A DNA stretch of 64,000 nucleotides, from NCBI RefSeq assembly GCF_013204885.1, contig NZ_JABMKX010000008.1:1-64000 (forward strand), read 5' to 3'. How positions within the stretch are numbered: the stretch's first letter is position 1; each line of letters opens with the position of its first letter. The notes under the pieces were generated by a model. The model worked only from the letters and a program-made list of their open reading frames with translations. It did no database searches and was not told the origin of the DNA. The position numbers and the translations under genes are program-made. The DNA comes from Paenibacillus tritici. GTDB lineage: Bacteria > Bacillota > Bacilli > Paenibacillales > Paenibacillaceae. Shown here piece by piece: positions 8,395 to 16,775 of the stretch.

Positions 8395-9140
8395 ACCGGC
8401 TATTTATTTATGAAGTGAGTTTGAAGGGAACCTCAGCGATAGTTGTATAACGTGCAATTAAAAACAGGGTAAAGGAAGGAATACCGCTTATAACTGTAGT
8501 CTGTGCAACTAAATTTGACCAAATGGGTCAGAACTAAGGTGCGGGCGGAATTTAATGGTACGAAATACATCTAAACGGATCGTAGGCGATATATCAGACG
8601 ATTTAGTTGTACGGAGTGCAATTGAGCATAGCTCATGCACGTGATGAGGCGTGAAGGAATATATGAGTGAAGTCAATGGGCCAGATGTATGCGGAAAACC
8701 GTGCACATTATGCTGGCGCGAAAGGTAATCGGGTTAAGGTATGCGAAAACAAACATGTCTTCCAAGGCACAACTCCAGCATGAAAATGAGCAGCGCGCCT
8801 AAAAACAGAACATCGTCTGTTCATCTATTTAACAAATTTTAACGGAAAACCAAACACAATTGGCTGGGTGCACCGCGTAGGCCAAATGTAATCGAAAAAC
8901 CGAACACAATTGGACTGGGAGCGCCACGTAGGCCGAATGTAATCGGAAAACCGAACAGAATTGGACTGGGAGCGCTACGTAGGCCGAATCTAATCGGAAA
9001 ACCGAACACATTTGGACTGGACGTGCCACGTAGGCCGTGCGTTTTATCGCAGTGCCAGACGTATTTTCACAGGAAAACCGAACACAATGTGATGGCGCGA
9101 AGGTAATCTGCTCAATGTATACGAATAAGCGAGCATACTA
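8395..9140 (+). repeat. Composite repeat A, left copy (inverted partner at 15720-16690)
   Basis: Three parts in order. First come hairpin-forming palindromes with TTGTAC-like cores (8440-8640). Next is a conserved single-copy stretch containing ATGAGCAGCGCGCCTAAAAA and GTGCACATTATGCTGGCG. Last are a 51-bp tandem array and a short tail (9037-9140). The whole succession reappears as the diverged reverse complement at 15720-16690. Part one alone appears at 46520-46740. No credible gene is present; short frames through the array are artefacts of the period. Confidence 0.85.
8843..9036 (+). repeat. 51-bp tandem repeat array 2 (family beta, about 3.8 copies)
   Basis: Units beginning CGGAAAACCGAACACAATTG start at 8843, 8893, 8944 and 8995, giving spacings of 50, 51 and 51 bp (the first unit has lost a base). 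The unit contains TTCGGTTTTCCG on the opposite strand, GGCCTACGTGGC and CCAATTGTG. The same family, in the other orientation, forms arrays at 15842-16235 and 52902-53118. Confidence 0.9.
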
Positions 9141-9224
9141 ATGCCTGAAGGAGTACAGGAGTGGAGGTCCCCCTTCAAGTGCCATTCCCAGATGAAGAGG
9201 GGAGTTGTTCATTCGGGCGTTTGG

Positions 9225-9480
9225 CTCGGCGTTACGGACTGAGGCGCTCTTATTCCGGATGAAAGTCACCACTTGGGCAAAGGAACGGACCCCATGGAGC
9301 TTATTCTTGGAATTTCTACGCTTAAACCTCTCGTAGAGAGACGATAAGGTCCACTCCGTCCGTTAAACCGCAAAACGTGGTGTTTTACGGGGAATAGGGC
9401 CTCTCAGGTCCGTTAGGAGCAAACTCGGCCGGGCGGTGTAGTTCCGTGGTTCGGAACCTCCGGGATTCAACCCTATTATT
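9225..9480. repeat. Four-unit inverted repeat cluster
   Basis: Four related 24-bp units of the type TAACGGACnnnnnAGnnCyTATT occur at about 9231-9254 and 9283-9306 (plus orientation) and 9343-9366 and 9392-9416 (minus orientation). The first pair could therefore fold onto the second. Small hairpins lie between and after the inner units (CTCTCGTAGAGAG near 9328; CCGCAAAAC/GTTTTACGG at about 9368-9390). No gene is visible. It could be a structured RNA or a palindromic DNA element. Confidence 0.65.
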
Positions 9481-9536
9481 CACAGAATTAAATCTGATAC
9501 TCCACTAGGCAGGAAGTATATAAATGCTTATATTTC

Positions 9537-9559
9537 AAAAAAACGCCCTTCCCCGGGCG
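9537..9559 (-). terminator. Terminator downstream of ywbE
   Basis: On the minus strand CGCCC, a GGGGAA loop and GGGCG are followed by seven T (plus-strand A run 9537-9543). GGGCGG at 9555-9560 could instead pair with CCGCCC at 9577-9582, so two exclusive hairpins are possible. Confidence 0.7.
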
Positions 9560-9632
9560 GCTGTCCTATTACACAACCGCCCGGTTCGTGGCGCTTCTAA
9601 GTTCTTAAGTCTAGTTCTTGGTTCGGCTATGT

Positions 9633-9827
9633 TCAGCCGGTGATATTCTTAACCCGTCCTACCTGGCCGTCGGTCAGGCGCACCTTGATCCCGTGCGGAT
9701 GGCGGGGCGAGTTGGTCAGAATGTCTTTAACCGTGCCATGTGTAAGCTTGCCGGTCGCCTGGTCCTGCTTCAGCACGATATCCACCTGAAGTCCGGGGCG
9801 GATGTCTGCTCTCACTTGCCCGTTCAT
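9633..9827 (-). CDS. ywbE: YwbE family protein
   Basis: A 64-residue protein (NGQVRADIRPGLQVDIVLKQDQ... HGIKVRLTDGQVGRVKNI) matching the small, widely conserved YwbE/DUF2196 family in full length. The fold is expected to be a small beta-barrel with KOW/SH3-like character. No biochemical function is established that I know of. The ATG at 9827 follows GGAAGTGAG; the in-frame extension upstream lacks a ribosome binding site. It is divergent from the gene at 9899, with only 71 bases between the starts. Confidence 0.88.
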   Translation of the reverse strand: MNGQVRADIRPGLQVDIVLKQDQATGKLTHGTVKDILTNSPRHPHGIKVRLTDGQVGRVKNITG

Positions 9828-9898
9828 ATCTCTCACTTCCTTCACATCTGATTTGCAATATAGAATCAACTTACTCTTAAAGATAAGGATGAACCGCT

Positions 9899-10201
9899 AT
9901 GGCCTTTGGAATTAACCGAGCAGAATTAACCCGCTGGAAACAGGCAGTCTCCGCAGGGGAGATTGCTTTCTTGACCCATTACTGGATAGACCCGCGTTTC
10001 CCTGATATCACCACAGTCACCAAGGTGGGCTGCAGCGATCTTCCCCGCCTGCGGGAATGGTGCAGGAAGCACGGTCTTCCGGCGCGGTATATTCATAACC
10101 GCCAGCCCTTCCCCCACTTCGACCTTATGGGACCGAAGCAGGCAGAGATTCTCCGGCAGGAGGGCCTGTGGGATCAGCTTGAACGCTTCCGCATGCTCTG
10201 A
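9899..10201 (+). CDS. Small conserved Bacilli protein of unknown function (YneQ-like)
   Basis: A 100-residue soluble protein with the pattern MAFGINRAELTRWK, GEIAFLTHYWIDPRFP, TVTKVGC and FPHFDLMGPKQAEIL. It resembles, from memory, the uncharacterised B. subtilis YneQ family, which is found across Bacilli at this length. Conserved His, Asp and Cys residues might bind metal or nucleotide, but no activity is known. AAGGATG precedes the ATG. It is transcribed away from ywbE and toward sdaAA. Confidence 0.75.
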   Translation: MAFGINRAELTRWKQAVSAGEIAFLTHYWIDPRFPDITTVTKVGCSDLPRLREWCRKHGLPARYIHNRQPFPHFDLMGPKQAEILRQEGLWDQLERFRML

Positions 10202-10238
10202 AGCGGGGCAGACTGCCGCCCTGCCGATCGGCCGCCGG

Positions 10239-11117
10239 TTATTTCTTCGTCCGCAAATCCTTCATGATCCGGCGGCCGGTTGGCGTCTGGGCCAGCCCGC
10301 CCCCTGCCGTCTCCCGGTGCTTCTCGGGCATGGCGGAGCCTACCTCCAGCATCACCTTAATCACCTCATCGGATGGAATCACGCTGCGGACACCGGCCAG
10401 AGCCATATCTGCCGCCGCCAGCGCCGTAACGGCACCGAAGCCGTTGCGGACAATGCACGGGATCTCCACAAGTCCGCCAACGGGATCACAGATGAGTCCC
10501 AGCGTATTTTTTAGCGCCAGGCCTACCGCATGTACAGCCTCTGCCGGCGTCCCGCCGCGCAGCTCAGTCAGAGCCCCGGCCGCCATGCCGATAGCTGAGC
10601 CCACCTCGGCCTGACAGCCGCCTTCCGCTCCCGATACAAAAGAATTATTAGCGATAACATAGCCGATCGCTCCGGCAGCGAATAAACCGGATACCATATA
10701 GTCATCGTCCCAGCCGAAGCGCTCCTGACAGCTCAGGAACACACCGGGAATAATTCCGCAGGACCCGGCAGTCGGTGTGGCAATAATCCGGCCCATGGAG
10801 GCATTCACTTCGGATACCGCCAGGGCATAGGCCATAGCCTGACCAGCCGGCCCTCCCAGACAAGGTTCACCGGCCGCATTATAGGCGCCCACCCGCTGGG
10901 CATCCAGGCCTGTCAGACCGCTGCGGGAAGTGGTATCTTCCGTCATGCCGCGCTCTACGGCTTCCTTCATAACGCCGTAATACTGGCTCATCGTGGCGAA
11001 TTCCTGCTCCTTGGAACGTCCGGATTCCGCACTCTGCTCCTCAAGCATCAGAGCGCCGATTCCAAGCCCCCGCTCTTCACATAATACAGCCAGCTGGCTG
11101 AGTGTTTGAAAATTCAT
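10239..11117 (-). CDS. sdaAA: L-serine dehydratase, iron-sulfur alpha subunit
   Basis: A 292-residue catalytic subunit of the two-subunit Gram-positive serine deaminase, which converts L-serine to pyruvate and ammonia with a [4Fe-4S] cluster in the cytoplasm. Family motifs are TPTAGSCGIIPG (Cys120), GAEGGCQAEVGSA (Cys168), and CDPVGGLVEIPC (Cys210, Cys221), which supply the cluster cysteines. Its ATG overlaps the TGA of sdaAB in an ATGA arrangement, so the two are translationally coupled. Length is normal for the family. Confidence 0.95.
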   Translation of the reverse strand: MNFQTLSQLAVLCEERGLGIGALMLEEQSAESGRSKEQEFATMSQYYGVMKEAVERGMTEDTTSRSGLTGLDAQRVGAYNAAGEPCLGGPAGQAMAYALAVSEVNASMGRIIATPTAGSCGIIPGVFLSCQERFGWDDDYMVSGLFAAGAIGYVIANNSFVSGAEGGCQAEVGSAIGMAAGALTELRGGTPAEAVHAVGLALKNTLGLICDPVGGLVEIPCIVRNGFGAVTALAAADMALAGVRSVIPSDEVIKVMLEVGSAMPEKHRETAGGGLAQTPTGRRIMKDLRTKK

Positions 11118-11824
11118 GGTGTGATGTCCTTCCCCTTCTGTTCTTGTCCATTTTCGTTCAAATCGACCACTTTGACGGTCTTCACAGCCGGAAGCGCCTG
11201 CAGCTTCTCCAGCAGCTCCTTCGTGGCTGCCTCGTCCAGCTCCAGCACCGTCAAGGCCGCTCCGCTACGGTTCTTCCGGTCCAGTGACATATGTCCGATG
11301 TTGAACTGGCCTTCCCGCATCACATCCGTTACACTGGCCAGTACACCCAGATAGTCCATATGCTGAATCAGCACTGTCGGATACATGCCGGTGAGCTTCA
11401 CACTGAAGCCGTCGATATCCACAATCTCAATATTACCCCCGCCGATCGAAGTACCCGTAAGCGTCAGCTCCGTCCCGCTCTCACTGCCTACAAGACGCAG
11501 ACGGACCGTATTGGGATGGGGAAACAGCCCCGTTCCCTGGGCGAAGGAAATCTTCATCCCCGCCTCGGCCGCAAGCTCTATGGAATCCGGCAGCCTGTGG
11601 TCATCGGTGGCGAAGTCCAGCAGACCTCCGGCTATAGCGCGGTCTGTCCCGTGTCCCTGATACGTGGCGGCGAAGGAACCGAAGAACGTGACCTCGGCTT
11701 CTCCCGGCAATTCCCCAAGCACCTGCCTCGCCGCCCGGCCGATCCGCGCGGCTCCCGCTGTATGCGAACTGGAAGGCCCGACCATCGCCGGACCTATGAT
11801 TGAGAAAACATCCTTAAACCGCAT
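11114..11824 (-). CDS. sdaAB: L-serine dehydratase, beta subunit
   Basis: A 236-residue regulatory and structural partner of SdaAA. The N-terminal part (FSIIGPAMVGPSSSHTAGAARIGRAAR) is the serine-dehydratase beta domain, which helps form the substrate site. The C-terminal part (about 150-225, LIQHMDYLGVLASVTDVMREGQFNIGHMSL) is an ACT domain expected to bind an amino acid effector. Order beta then alpha, with a four-base overlap, is usual for Bacilli. No regulatory site was identified in the short region upstream of the start. Confidence 0.94.
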   Translation of the reverse strand: MRFKDVFSIIGPAMVGPSSSHTAGAARIGRAARQVLGELPGEAEVTFFGSFAATYQGHGTDRAIAGGLLDFATDDHRLPDSIELAAEAGMKISFAQGTGLFPHPNTVRLRLVGSESGTELTLTGTSIGGGNIEIVDIDGFSVKLTGMYPTVLIQHMDYLGVLASVTDVMREGQFNIGHMSLDRKNRSGAALTVLELDEAATKELLEKLQALPAVKTVKVVDLNENGQEQKGKDITP

Positions 11825-11943
11825 AGTTCTGATCTCCCGCTATCCAAATTGGGCAATGCACAGTGAATAATGCCAATCATTGTACAGCTCCTATATATTA
11901 TACTGCGTCCGCACCAATGCTACACTATTACATTGACTGTGAC

Positions 11944-12363
11944 CTATCCGCTGTTCTTGGAGAACAGGACCAGCCCGTCCCGCTCCTGCCAGCCGACGCT
12001 ATTCCAGAAGCTGCGGCCCAGGCTGTTCGTCCCGATCACCATCAGATGGCATTTCAGAATACCCTCTTCCCGCAATTTCTCCAGGCAGCGCGCCACCATC
12101 TCACGGCCGGCGCCCTTCCCCCGGCTGCCGCTGTGGACAGCCACATGATACAGATATCCTCTGCGCCCGTCGTGTCCGCACATCGCAGTGCCTGCAAGGG
12201 TACCGTCCTCCTCCACACATACCTGGCTGATTCCCGGATTCCGCTCCAGATAACGGGCAATCTCCGTGCGTGAGTCCGCTTCACTAAGGCCCATTCCGGC
12301 CGTATTCTCCCACAAGCGGTAGGCTGCTTCGTAATCGTCAATAGTCATTGATCTGTATAGCAT
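11944..12363 (-). CDS. GNAT family N-acetyltransferase
   Basis: A 139-residue single-domain acyltransferase. The sequence YHVAVHSGSRGKGAGREMV contains the acetyl-CoA-binding (R/Q)xxGxG/A signature. The C-terminal FWNSVGWQERDGLVLFSK is the usual last strand. The substrate (protein N-terminus, amine or small metabolite) cannot be predicted. GGGGAG stands six bases before the ATG. It is divergent from the SDR gene at 12473, with about 110 bases between. Confidence 0.88.
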   Translation of the reverse strand: MLYRSMTIDDYEAAYRLWENTAGMGLSEADSRTEIARYLERNPGISQVCVEEDGTLAGTAMCGHDGRRGYLYHVAVHSGSRGKGAGREMVARCLEKLREEGILKCHLMVIGTNSLGRSFWNSVGWQERDGLVLFSKNSG

Positions 12364-12472
12364 TCATTCTCCCCAATTCTATGTTTATTCTATGTAAGAT
12401 AACGCCGCACGCTTTTCTGGGCGCATGCATACCAATATACGGAGAGAAGCAAGCAGGGAGGAGATTCACCCG

Positions 12473-13369
12473 ATGAATTCCGTTTATCCTTATTACGGTG
12501 AAAAGACGGTATGCGAAGTGCAGCCTATCGCTTTTCCCCCACAGCACCAGGACCGCCAGCCGGGGCTGGAGAGCCTGATGCATCCGCGTCCGATCAGCGA
12601 GAATCCGGAAGGAAGAAGCGGGCGGCTTCAAGGAAAAACCGCTCTGATCACCGGCGGGGACAGCGGCATTGGAAGAGCGGCTGCTATCGCTTTTGCCAAA
12701 GAGGGGGCAGATATTGCTATCGCTTATTTGGAAGAAGCCTCGGATGCCGCAGCTACACAACGCCGGATTGAGGAGCTGGGACGCCGCTGTCTGCGGATTG
12801 AGACGGATCTGCGCTATAAAGAATGCTGCACAGCGGCGGTGGAACACACCGTACAGACCTTGGGCAAACTCGACATTCTGGTGAACAACCACGCCGTTCA
12901 ATATCCGCAGAAGAGCATTCTGGATATCTCGGAGGAACAGCTTTATCAGACTTACCGCACCAATATTTTTCCGTTCTTTTTCCTGACTCAGGCTGCGCTC
13001 CCGTATCTCCATCATGGAAGCAGCATCATTAACACCGCCTCCGTTACCGCTTACCGGGGCCACAAGGAGCTCATTGACTATTCCTCCACCAAAGGCGCCA
13101 TTGTCTCTTTCACCCGTTCCCTCGCCCTTTCTCTTGCGGACTGCGGCATCCGTGTGAACAGTGTAGCTCCCGGTCCGGTGTGGACCCCGCTCATTCCCGC
13201 CAGCTTCTCTGCGGAAGAGGTCAGTGTATTCGGGACAGATACCCCGTTCAAACGGGCGGCACAGCCCTATGAGCTGGCAGGAGCCTATGTCTACCTCGCC
13301 AGTGATGATGCGTCCTATGTGACAGGCACCTGTATTCATGTTAACGGAGGGCAAATGGTTACAAGCTGA
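12473..13369 (+). CDS. SDR family oxidoreductase (YhdF/YhxC type)
   Basis: A 298-residue classical short-chain dehydrogenase with an N-terminal extension of about 45 residues (YPYYGEKTVCEVQPIAFPPQHQDRQPG...), typical of the general-stress SDRs YhdF/YhxC. Visible motifs are the cofactor glycine motif TGGDSGIGR, NNHA, the catalytic Ser in NTASVTAY, YSSTKGA with catalytic Tyr and Lys, and the C-terminal VNGGQMV. It probably uses NADP(H); the substrate is unknown. I take the ATG at 12473 because GGGAGGAG lies nine bases upstream. The longer frame from 12425 lacks a site. Confidence 0.9.
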   Translation: MNSVYPYYGEKTVCEVQPIAFPPQHQDRQPGLESLMHPRPISENPEGRSGRLQGKTALITGGDSGIGRAAAIAFAKEGADIAIAYLEEASDAAATQRRIEELGRRCLRIETDLRYKECCTAAVEHTVQTLGKLDILVNNHAVQYPQKSILDISEEQLYQTYRTNIFPFFFLTQAALPYLHHGSSIINTASVTAYRGHKELIDYSSTKGAIVSFTRSLALSLADCGIRVNSVAPGPVWTPLIPASFSAEEVSVFGTDTPFKRAAQPYELAGAYVYLASDDASYVTGTCIHVNGGQMVTS

Positions 13370-13436
13370 TCCGCGTTCCGGCTTCAAGCGGTCATTCCGG
13401 CCGTATTCATCCCCCACCCAGAAAGGATGTTAAGCG

Positions 13437-13892
13437 ATGACCCCCTACAAGGATTATGATCTGCCCTCTGTCCGCCTGACTGCAGGCATGTACGCCTTGA
13501 CCAAACTGTCCGCCGCCGGATTGACCTTTATTCTGGTATCCCTGTTCATGCTGTTCCATGGTTACGAGGACGGAATTCCGGCTGGATGGCCGGTATCGGT
13601 GCCTTATGCCATTTACGCCTATGGCTTACCGGCGGCGATCGTTGCCGATGCGCTGCTCCGCCTGTTACGCTCCACTTCACTCAGTCCGGCCTTGGCTCTG
13701 TATGCTGTAGCCGGTTATGGCGCCGGCCTCTGGCTCGCCTCGGAGCAGGGCGGCGATGCCCTGGTCTCCGGCCTTACGGGACTCGTAGTGCTGCTGTTAT
13801 TCCGGCTGGCCCAGATTGCCGGTGAACGCTATCCGCTCCTGCTTCCCTTCTTCGCCTTGTTCATTCCGCTGCTCTGCCTGATCATATTCTGA
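13437..13892 (+). CDS. Four- to five-helix membrane protein of unknown function
   Basis: A 151-residue hydrophobic protein with membrane segments at roughly 24-45, 58-78, 84-100, 108-124 and 130-150, and a short soluble N-terminus. AAAGGATG precedes the ATG. It follows the SDR gene on the same strand after 67 bases, so they may share a transcript. No family motif is recognised. Confidence 0.65.
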   Translation: MTPYKDYDLPSVRLTAGMYALTKLSAAGLTFILVSLFMLFHGYEDGIPAGWPVSVPYAIYAYGLPAAIVADALLRLLRSTSLSPALALYAVAGYGAGLWLASEQGGDALVSGLTGLVVLLLFRLAQIAGERYPLLLPFFALFIPLLCLIIF

Positions 13893-13992
13893 ATCCGTTC
13901 CGCCGCCAGGCTAGCGTGTCTCCGGCAGAAACGGCACCGCTGCGCCAGAGACCGCCCCAGACAATGCCGGACAACAGTACCGGCTTCAATAA

Positions 13993-15627
13993 TTACAATG
14001 CCTCAATAATATCCCCGGCGATCAGGGCCGCCGGGTTATCCCGCTTCCCGGCGGCCCGTTCTCCGGCCAGCCCGTGCAGATAGACGCCGAACGCTGCCGC
14101 CTGGACAGCTTCCAGACCCTGAGCCAGCAGACCAGAGATGATTCCGGTCAGTACATCACCTGCACCTCCGGTGCCCATACCGGGGTGCCCCGTGATATTG
14201 ATATAAGCCTGTCCTTCGGGCGTTGCGATCACGGTATGGGCTCCTTTGAGCACCAAAATCACACCCTGCTGAACAGCATAGGAGAGCGCCAGTCCAATCC
14301 GGTCCCGCTGCACCTCTGCGGTAGAGACCCCCGCCAGACGGGCCATCTCCCCCGGATGAGGGGTCAGGATTACCGGATGGCGGCGGCTCCATGTTCTGTA
14401 TTCAGCATCCGCCAGTATATTCAGCGCATCCGCATCTATTACCATGGCCGAGTCCGTCTCCTCCCAAAGTCTGCGGAGCCACTCCGTATCTCCTTCAAAC
14501 CGGCCAAGCCCCGGACCCAGGGCAATACAATCGCGGCTGGCACTAAGGCGCAGCACTTCAGCGGCCGTACCGGCATTCCACTCCCCGTCGCCGCCCGTGA
14601 CCGGGGCCAGCATCACCTCCGGTGCGGAGCCGATCATATAGGGCAGCAGCTTCTCCGGCAGCGCCCAGGTCACCAGGCCGCAGCCTGCGCGGAGCGCAGC
14701 ACGGGCGGACAACAGGCCTGCGCCGCTCATGCGCAGGCTTCCTGCGGCAAGCAGGACATGCCCGTAGGTGCCCTTGTGGCCCTCGGGCGAACGGTGGCGC
14801 GACAGGTCAACCCGCAGGCGTGTCGCCAGCACCTCCGGCGTCAGCAGGCTGACCCGGACGCCGCTCTCACGGGCCAGGACCGCGGGAATGCCGATGGAGC
14901 GGACCACGACCCGCCCGGCGGCCGCCGCGCCGGGATACTGCACCAGCCCGCGCTTGAGGAACGCGAGGCAGACGGTCAGCGCCGCATGAATGCAGGGCTC
15001 ATGCGTCTCCCCCGTGTCCGCGTCCAGCCCGCTGGGGATGTCTGCGGACACGATGGGTCTGCCGCTGGCGTTCGCAGCGGCAATCAGCTCCGCATAGGCA
15101 CCGCGCGGGGCTCCCGCGCTGCCTGTGCCGAGCAGCGCATCCACGATGCCGCTGCCTGCGGCAAGGTCCAGGGCGTCCCTGCCGTAGACTACGGCAGGAA
15201 TGCCCATGGCTGCAGCGGCATCGCGCTGCAGGGCGGCTTCGCCGGCCAGCGACTCCGGCGCGGCCGCGTACACCAGCGTGACGGCGATGCCGGCCTCACG
15301 CAGGTGCCTGGCGGCGGCGAGTCCGTCGCCGCCGTTGTTGCCTTTGCCGGCGAGGACGAGCCAGTGCTCTCCGCCGGCAGCGGCCAGCGTCAGCGCAGCA
15401 TCTGCGCTGACGGAGAAGCGTGCAGGAGCTGCGCCTCTGCCCGCAGCTCCTGCGCCGTCACTCCGCGCTCCGCCAACGCCGCCAGCCCCGCGCCGGCGGC
15501 ACAGGGCGATGACTTCCTCGGCAATGGCCCGTCCGGCATTTTCCATCAGCGCGATGGCCGGAATCCCCAGCCGCCCGATCGTGTCACGGTCGAATGCGCG
15601 CATCTCCTCCGCTGTCACTACATCCAT
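13993..15627 (-). CDS. nnr: Bifunctional NAD(P)H-hydrate epimerase / ADP-dependent NAD(P)HX dehydratase
   Basis: A 544-residue fusion that repairs hydrated NAD(P)H. The N-terminal YjeF_N domain (about 1-260) is the epimerase, with MENAGRAIAEE and GKGNNGGDG. The C-terminal ribokinase-like YjeF_C domain (about 275-540) is the dehydratase, with ILTPHPGEMARL, VLKGAHTVIATPEG and GTGGAGDVLTG. GGGAGG lies ten bases before the ATG. Residues about 45-86 form an unusual Gly/Ala/Arg-rich insertion between the first helix and the GKGNNGGDG strand, encoded by a very GC-rich stretch near 15370-15495. Otherwise length and motifs are complete, so activity is likely. The long frames on the opposite strand are shadows of this GC-rich gene. 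Confidence 0.94.
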   Translation of the reverse strand: MDVVTAEEMRAFDRDTIGRLGIPAIALMENAGRAIAEEVIALCRRRGAGGVGGARSDGAGAAGRGAAPARFSVSADAALTLAAAGGEHWLVLAGKGNNGGDGLAAARHLREAGIAVTLVYAAAPESLAGEAALQRDAAAAMGIPAVVYGRDALDLAAGSGIVDALLGTGSAGAPRGAYAELIAAANASGRPIVSADIPSGLDADTGETHEPCIHAALTVCLAFLKRGLVQYPGAAAAGRVVVRSIGIPAVLARESGVRVSLLTPEVLATRLRVDLSRHRSPEGHKGTYGHVLLAAGSLRMSGAGLLSARAALRAGCGLVTWALPEKLLPYMIGSAPEVMLAPVTGGDGEWNAGTAAEVLRLSASRDCIALGPGLGRFEGDTEWLRRLWEETDSAMVIDADALNILADAEYRTWSRRHPVILTPHPGEMARLAGVSTAEVQRDRIGLALSYAVQQGVILVLKGAHTVIATPEGQAYINITGHPGMGTGGAGDVLTGIISGLLAQGLEAVQAAAFGVYLHGLAGERAAGKRDNPAALIAGDIIEAL

Positions 15628-15719
15628 TGGCCTTGAACCTCCCTTATCATTGCTTCGAGTATGCTAGTAGAGCAACAGACTTTATACGGTAAATTGAATA
15701 AATTGAATCAGTAAGATCG

Positions 15720-16690
15720 AACCACCTACTATTGTGTTCGGTTATTCGCATACCTTCAGCCTAATGACCTTCATGTCAGCACATTGCGTTTGGTTTTTCT
15801 GAGAAAATACTTCTGGCACAACCTGCGATAAACGCACGGCTTACGCGGCGCTCCCAGTCCAATTGTGTTCGGTTTTCCGATTACATTTGGCTTACGGGGC
15901 GTACCCAGTCCAATTGTGTTCCGTTTTTCGATTACATTTGGCCTTCGCGGTGCTCCTAGTCCAATTGTGTTCGGTTTTTCGATTACATTCGGCTTACGTG
16001 GCGCGTCCAGTCCAATTGTGTTCGGTTTTCCGATTACATTCGGCCTACGTGGCGCTCCCGGTCCAATTTTGTTCGGTTTTTCGATTACATTCGGCCTACG
16101 TGGCGCTCCCGGTCCAATTTTGTTCGGTTTTCCGATTACATTCGGTTTACGTGGCGCTCCTAGTTCAATTGTGTTCGGTTTTTCGATTACATTCGGCTTA
16201 CGTGGCGCTCCCAGTCCAATTGTGTTCGGGTTTCCGTTAAAATTTGTTAAATAGATAAACAGACGACGTTCTGTTTTTAGGCGCGCTGCTCATTTTCATG
16301 CTGGAGTTGTGCCTTGAAAGACATGTTTGTTTCCGCAGACATTAACCCGTTTACCTTAACCCGTTTACCTTCTCGCCAGCATAATGTGCACGGTTTGCCG
16401 CATACATCTGGCCCATTGACTTCACTCATATAGTCCTTCACGCCTCATCGCACCCAATCTGACGCTGTACATGCGGTAAGCTGAATTGTACTCTGTACAG
16501 CTAAATCGTCTGATATACCACCAATGCTCCGTTTAGCTGTATTTCGTACATTTAAATACCGGCTGCACCTTCGTTCTCACCCATTCGGGCAGATTTAGTT
16601 GTACCGACTACAGTTATATGCTGCAAGCGGTCTTTTTCACTGTTTTTAATTGTACGTTGTACAACTATCACCCGAATCTACACTTCAATC
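15720..16690 (-). repeat. Composite repeat A, right copy (inverted relative to 8395-9140)
   Basis: Read as reverse complement, this region follows the left copy in the same order: hairpin palindromes (16450-16690), the conserved segment with GCGCGCTGCTCATTTTCATG and GCATAATGTGCACGG, the 51-bp array and the tail with CACATTGCGTTTGG. It is longer than the left copy because the array has about eight units rather than four. The two copies flank the ywbE-nnr block, about 6.6 kb, in opposite orientation. Nothing in it looks like a gene. Confidence 0.85.
15842..16235 (+). repeat. 51-bp tandem repeat array 3 (family beta, about 7.7 copies)
   Basis: The anchor CAATTGTGTTCGG or its CAATTTTGTTCGG variant starts at 15860, 15911, 15962, 16013, 16064, 16115, 16166 and 16217, seven consecutive spacings of exactly 51 bp. 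Substitutions between units are frequent, but no insertions or deletions are seen. Two forward frames are open through it, giving 17-residue repeats, but there is no ribosome binding site or codon preference, so I do not call a protein. Confidence 0.92.
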
Positions 16691-16775
16691 CCAGCCCCAT
16701 CCATTGCTGGATTATTAATGAATCCACTTCCGCAGTTCGGATGATGCTCTCCTCGGACCTGCCCTTGCGCACCTG

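Noticed and set aside
12338..13417. A 359-residue minus-strand frame opposite the SDR
   Set aside because: Antisense shadow; the SDR has all catalytic motifs and a good ribosome binding site.
14074..15636. A 520-residue plus-strand frame opposite nnr
   Set aside because: Antisense shadow of a GC-rich gene; the opposite frame has complete NnrE/NnrD motifs.
15863..16254. Two overlapping plus-strand frames with repeats such as FGFSITFGLRGAPS
   Set aside because: Same artefact of the 51-bp period; they lie inside a composite intergenic repeat.
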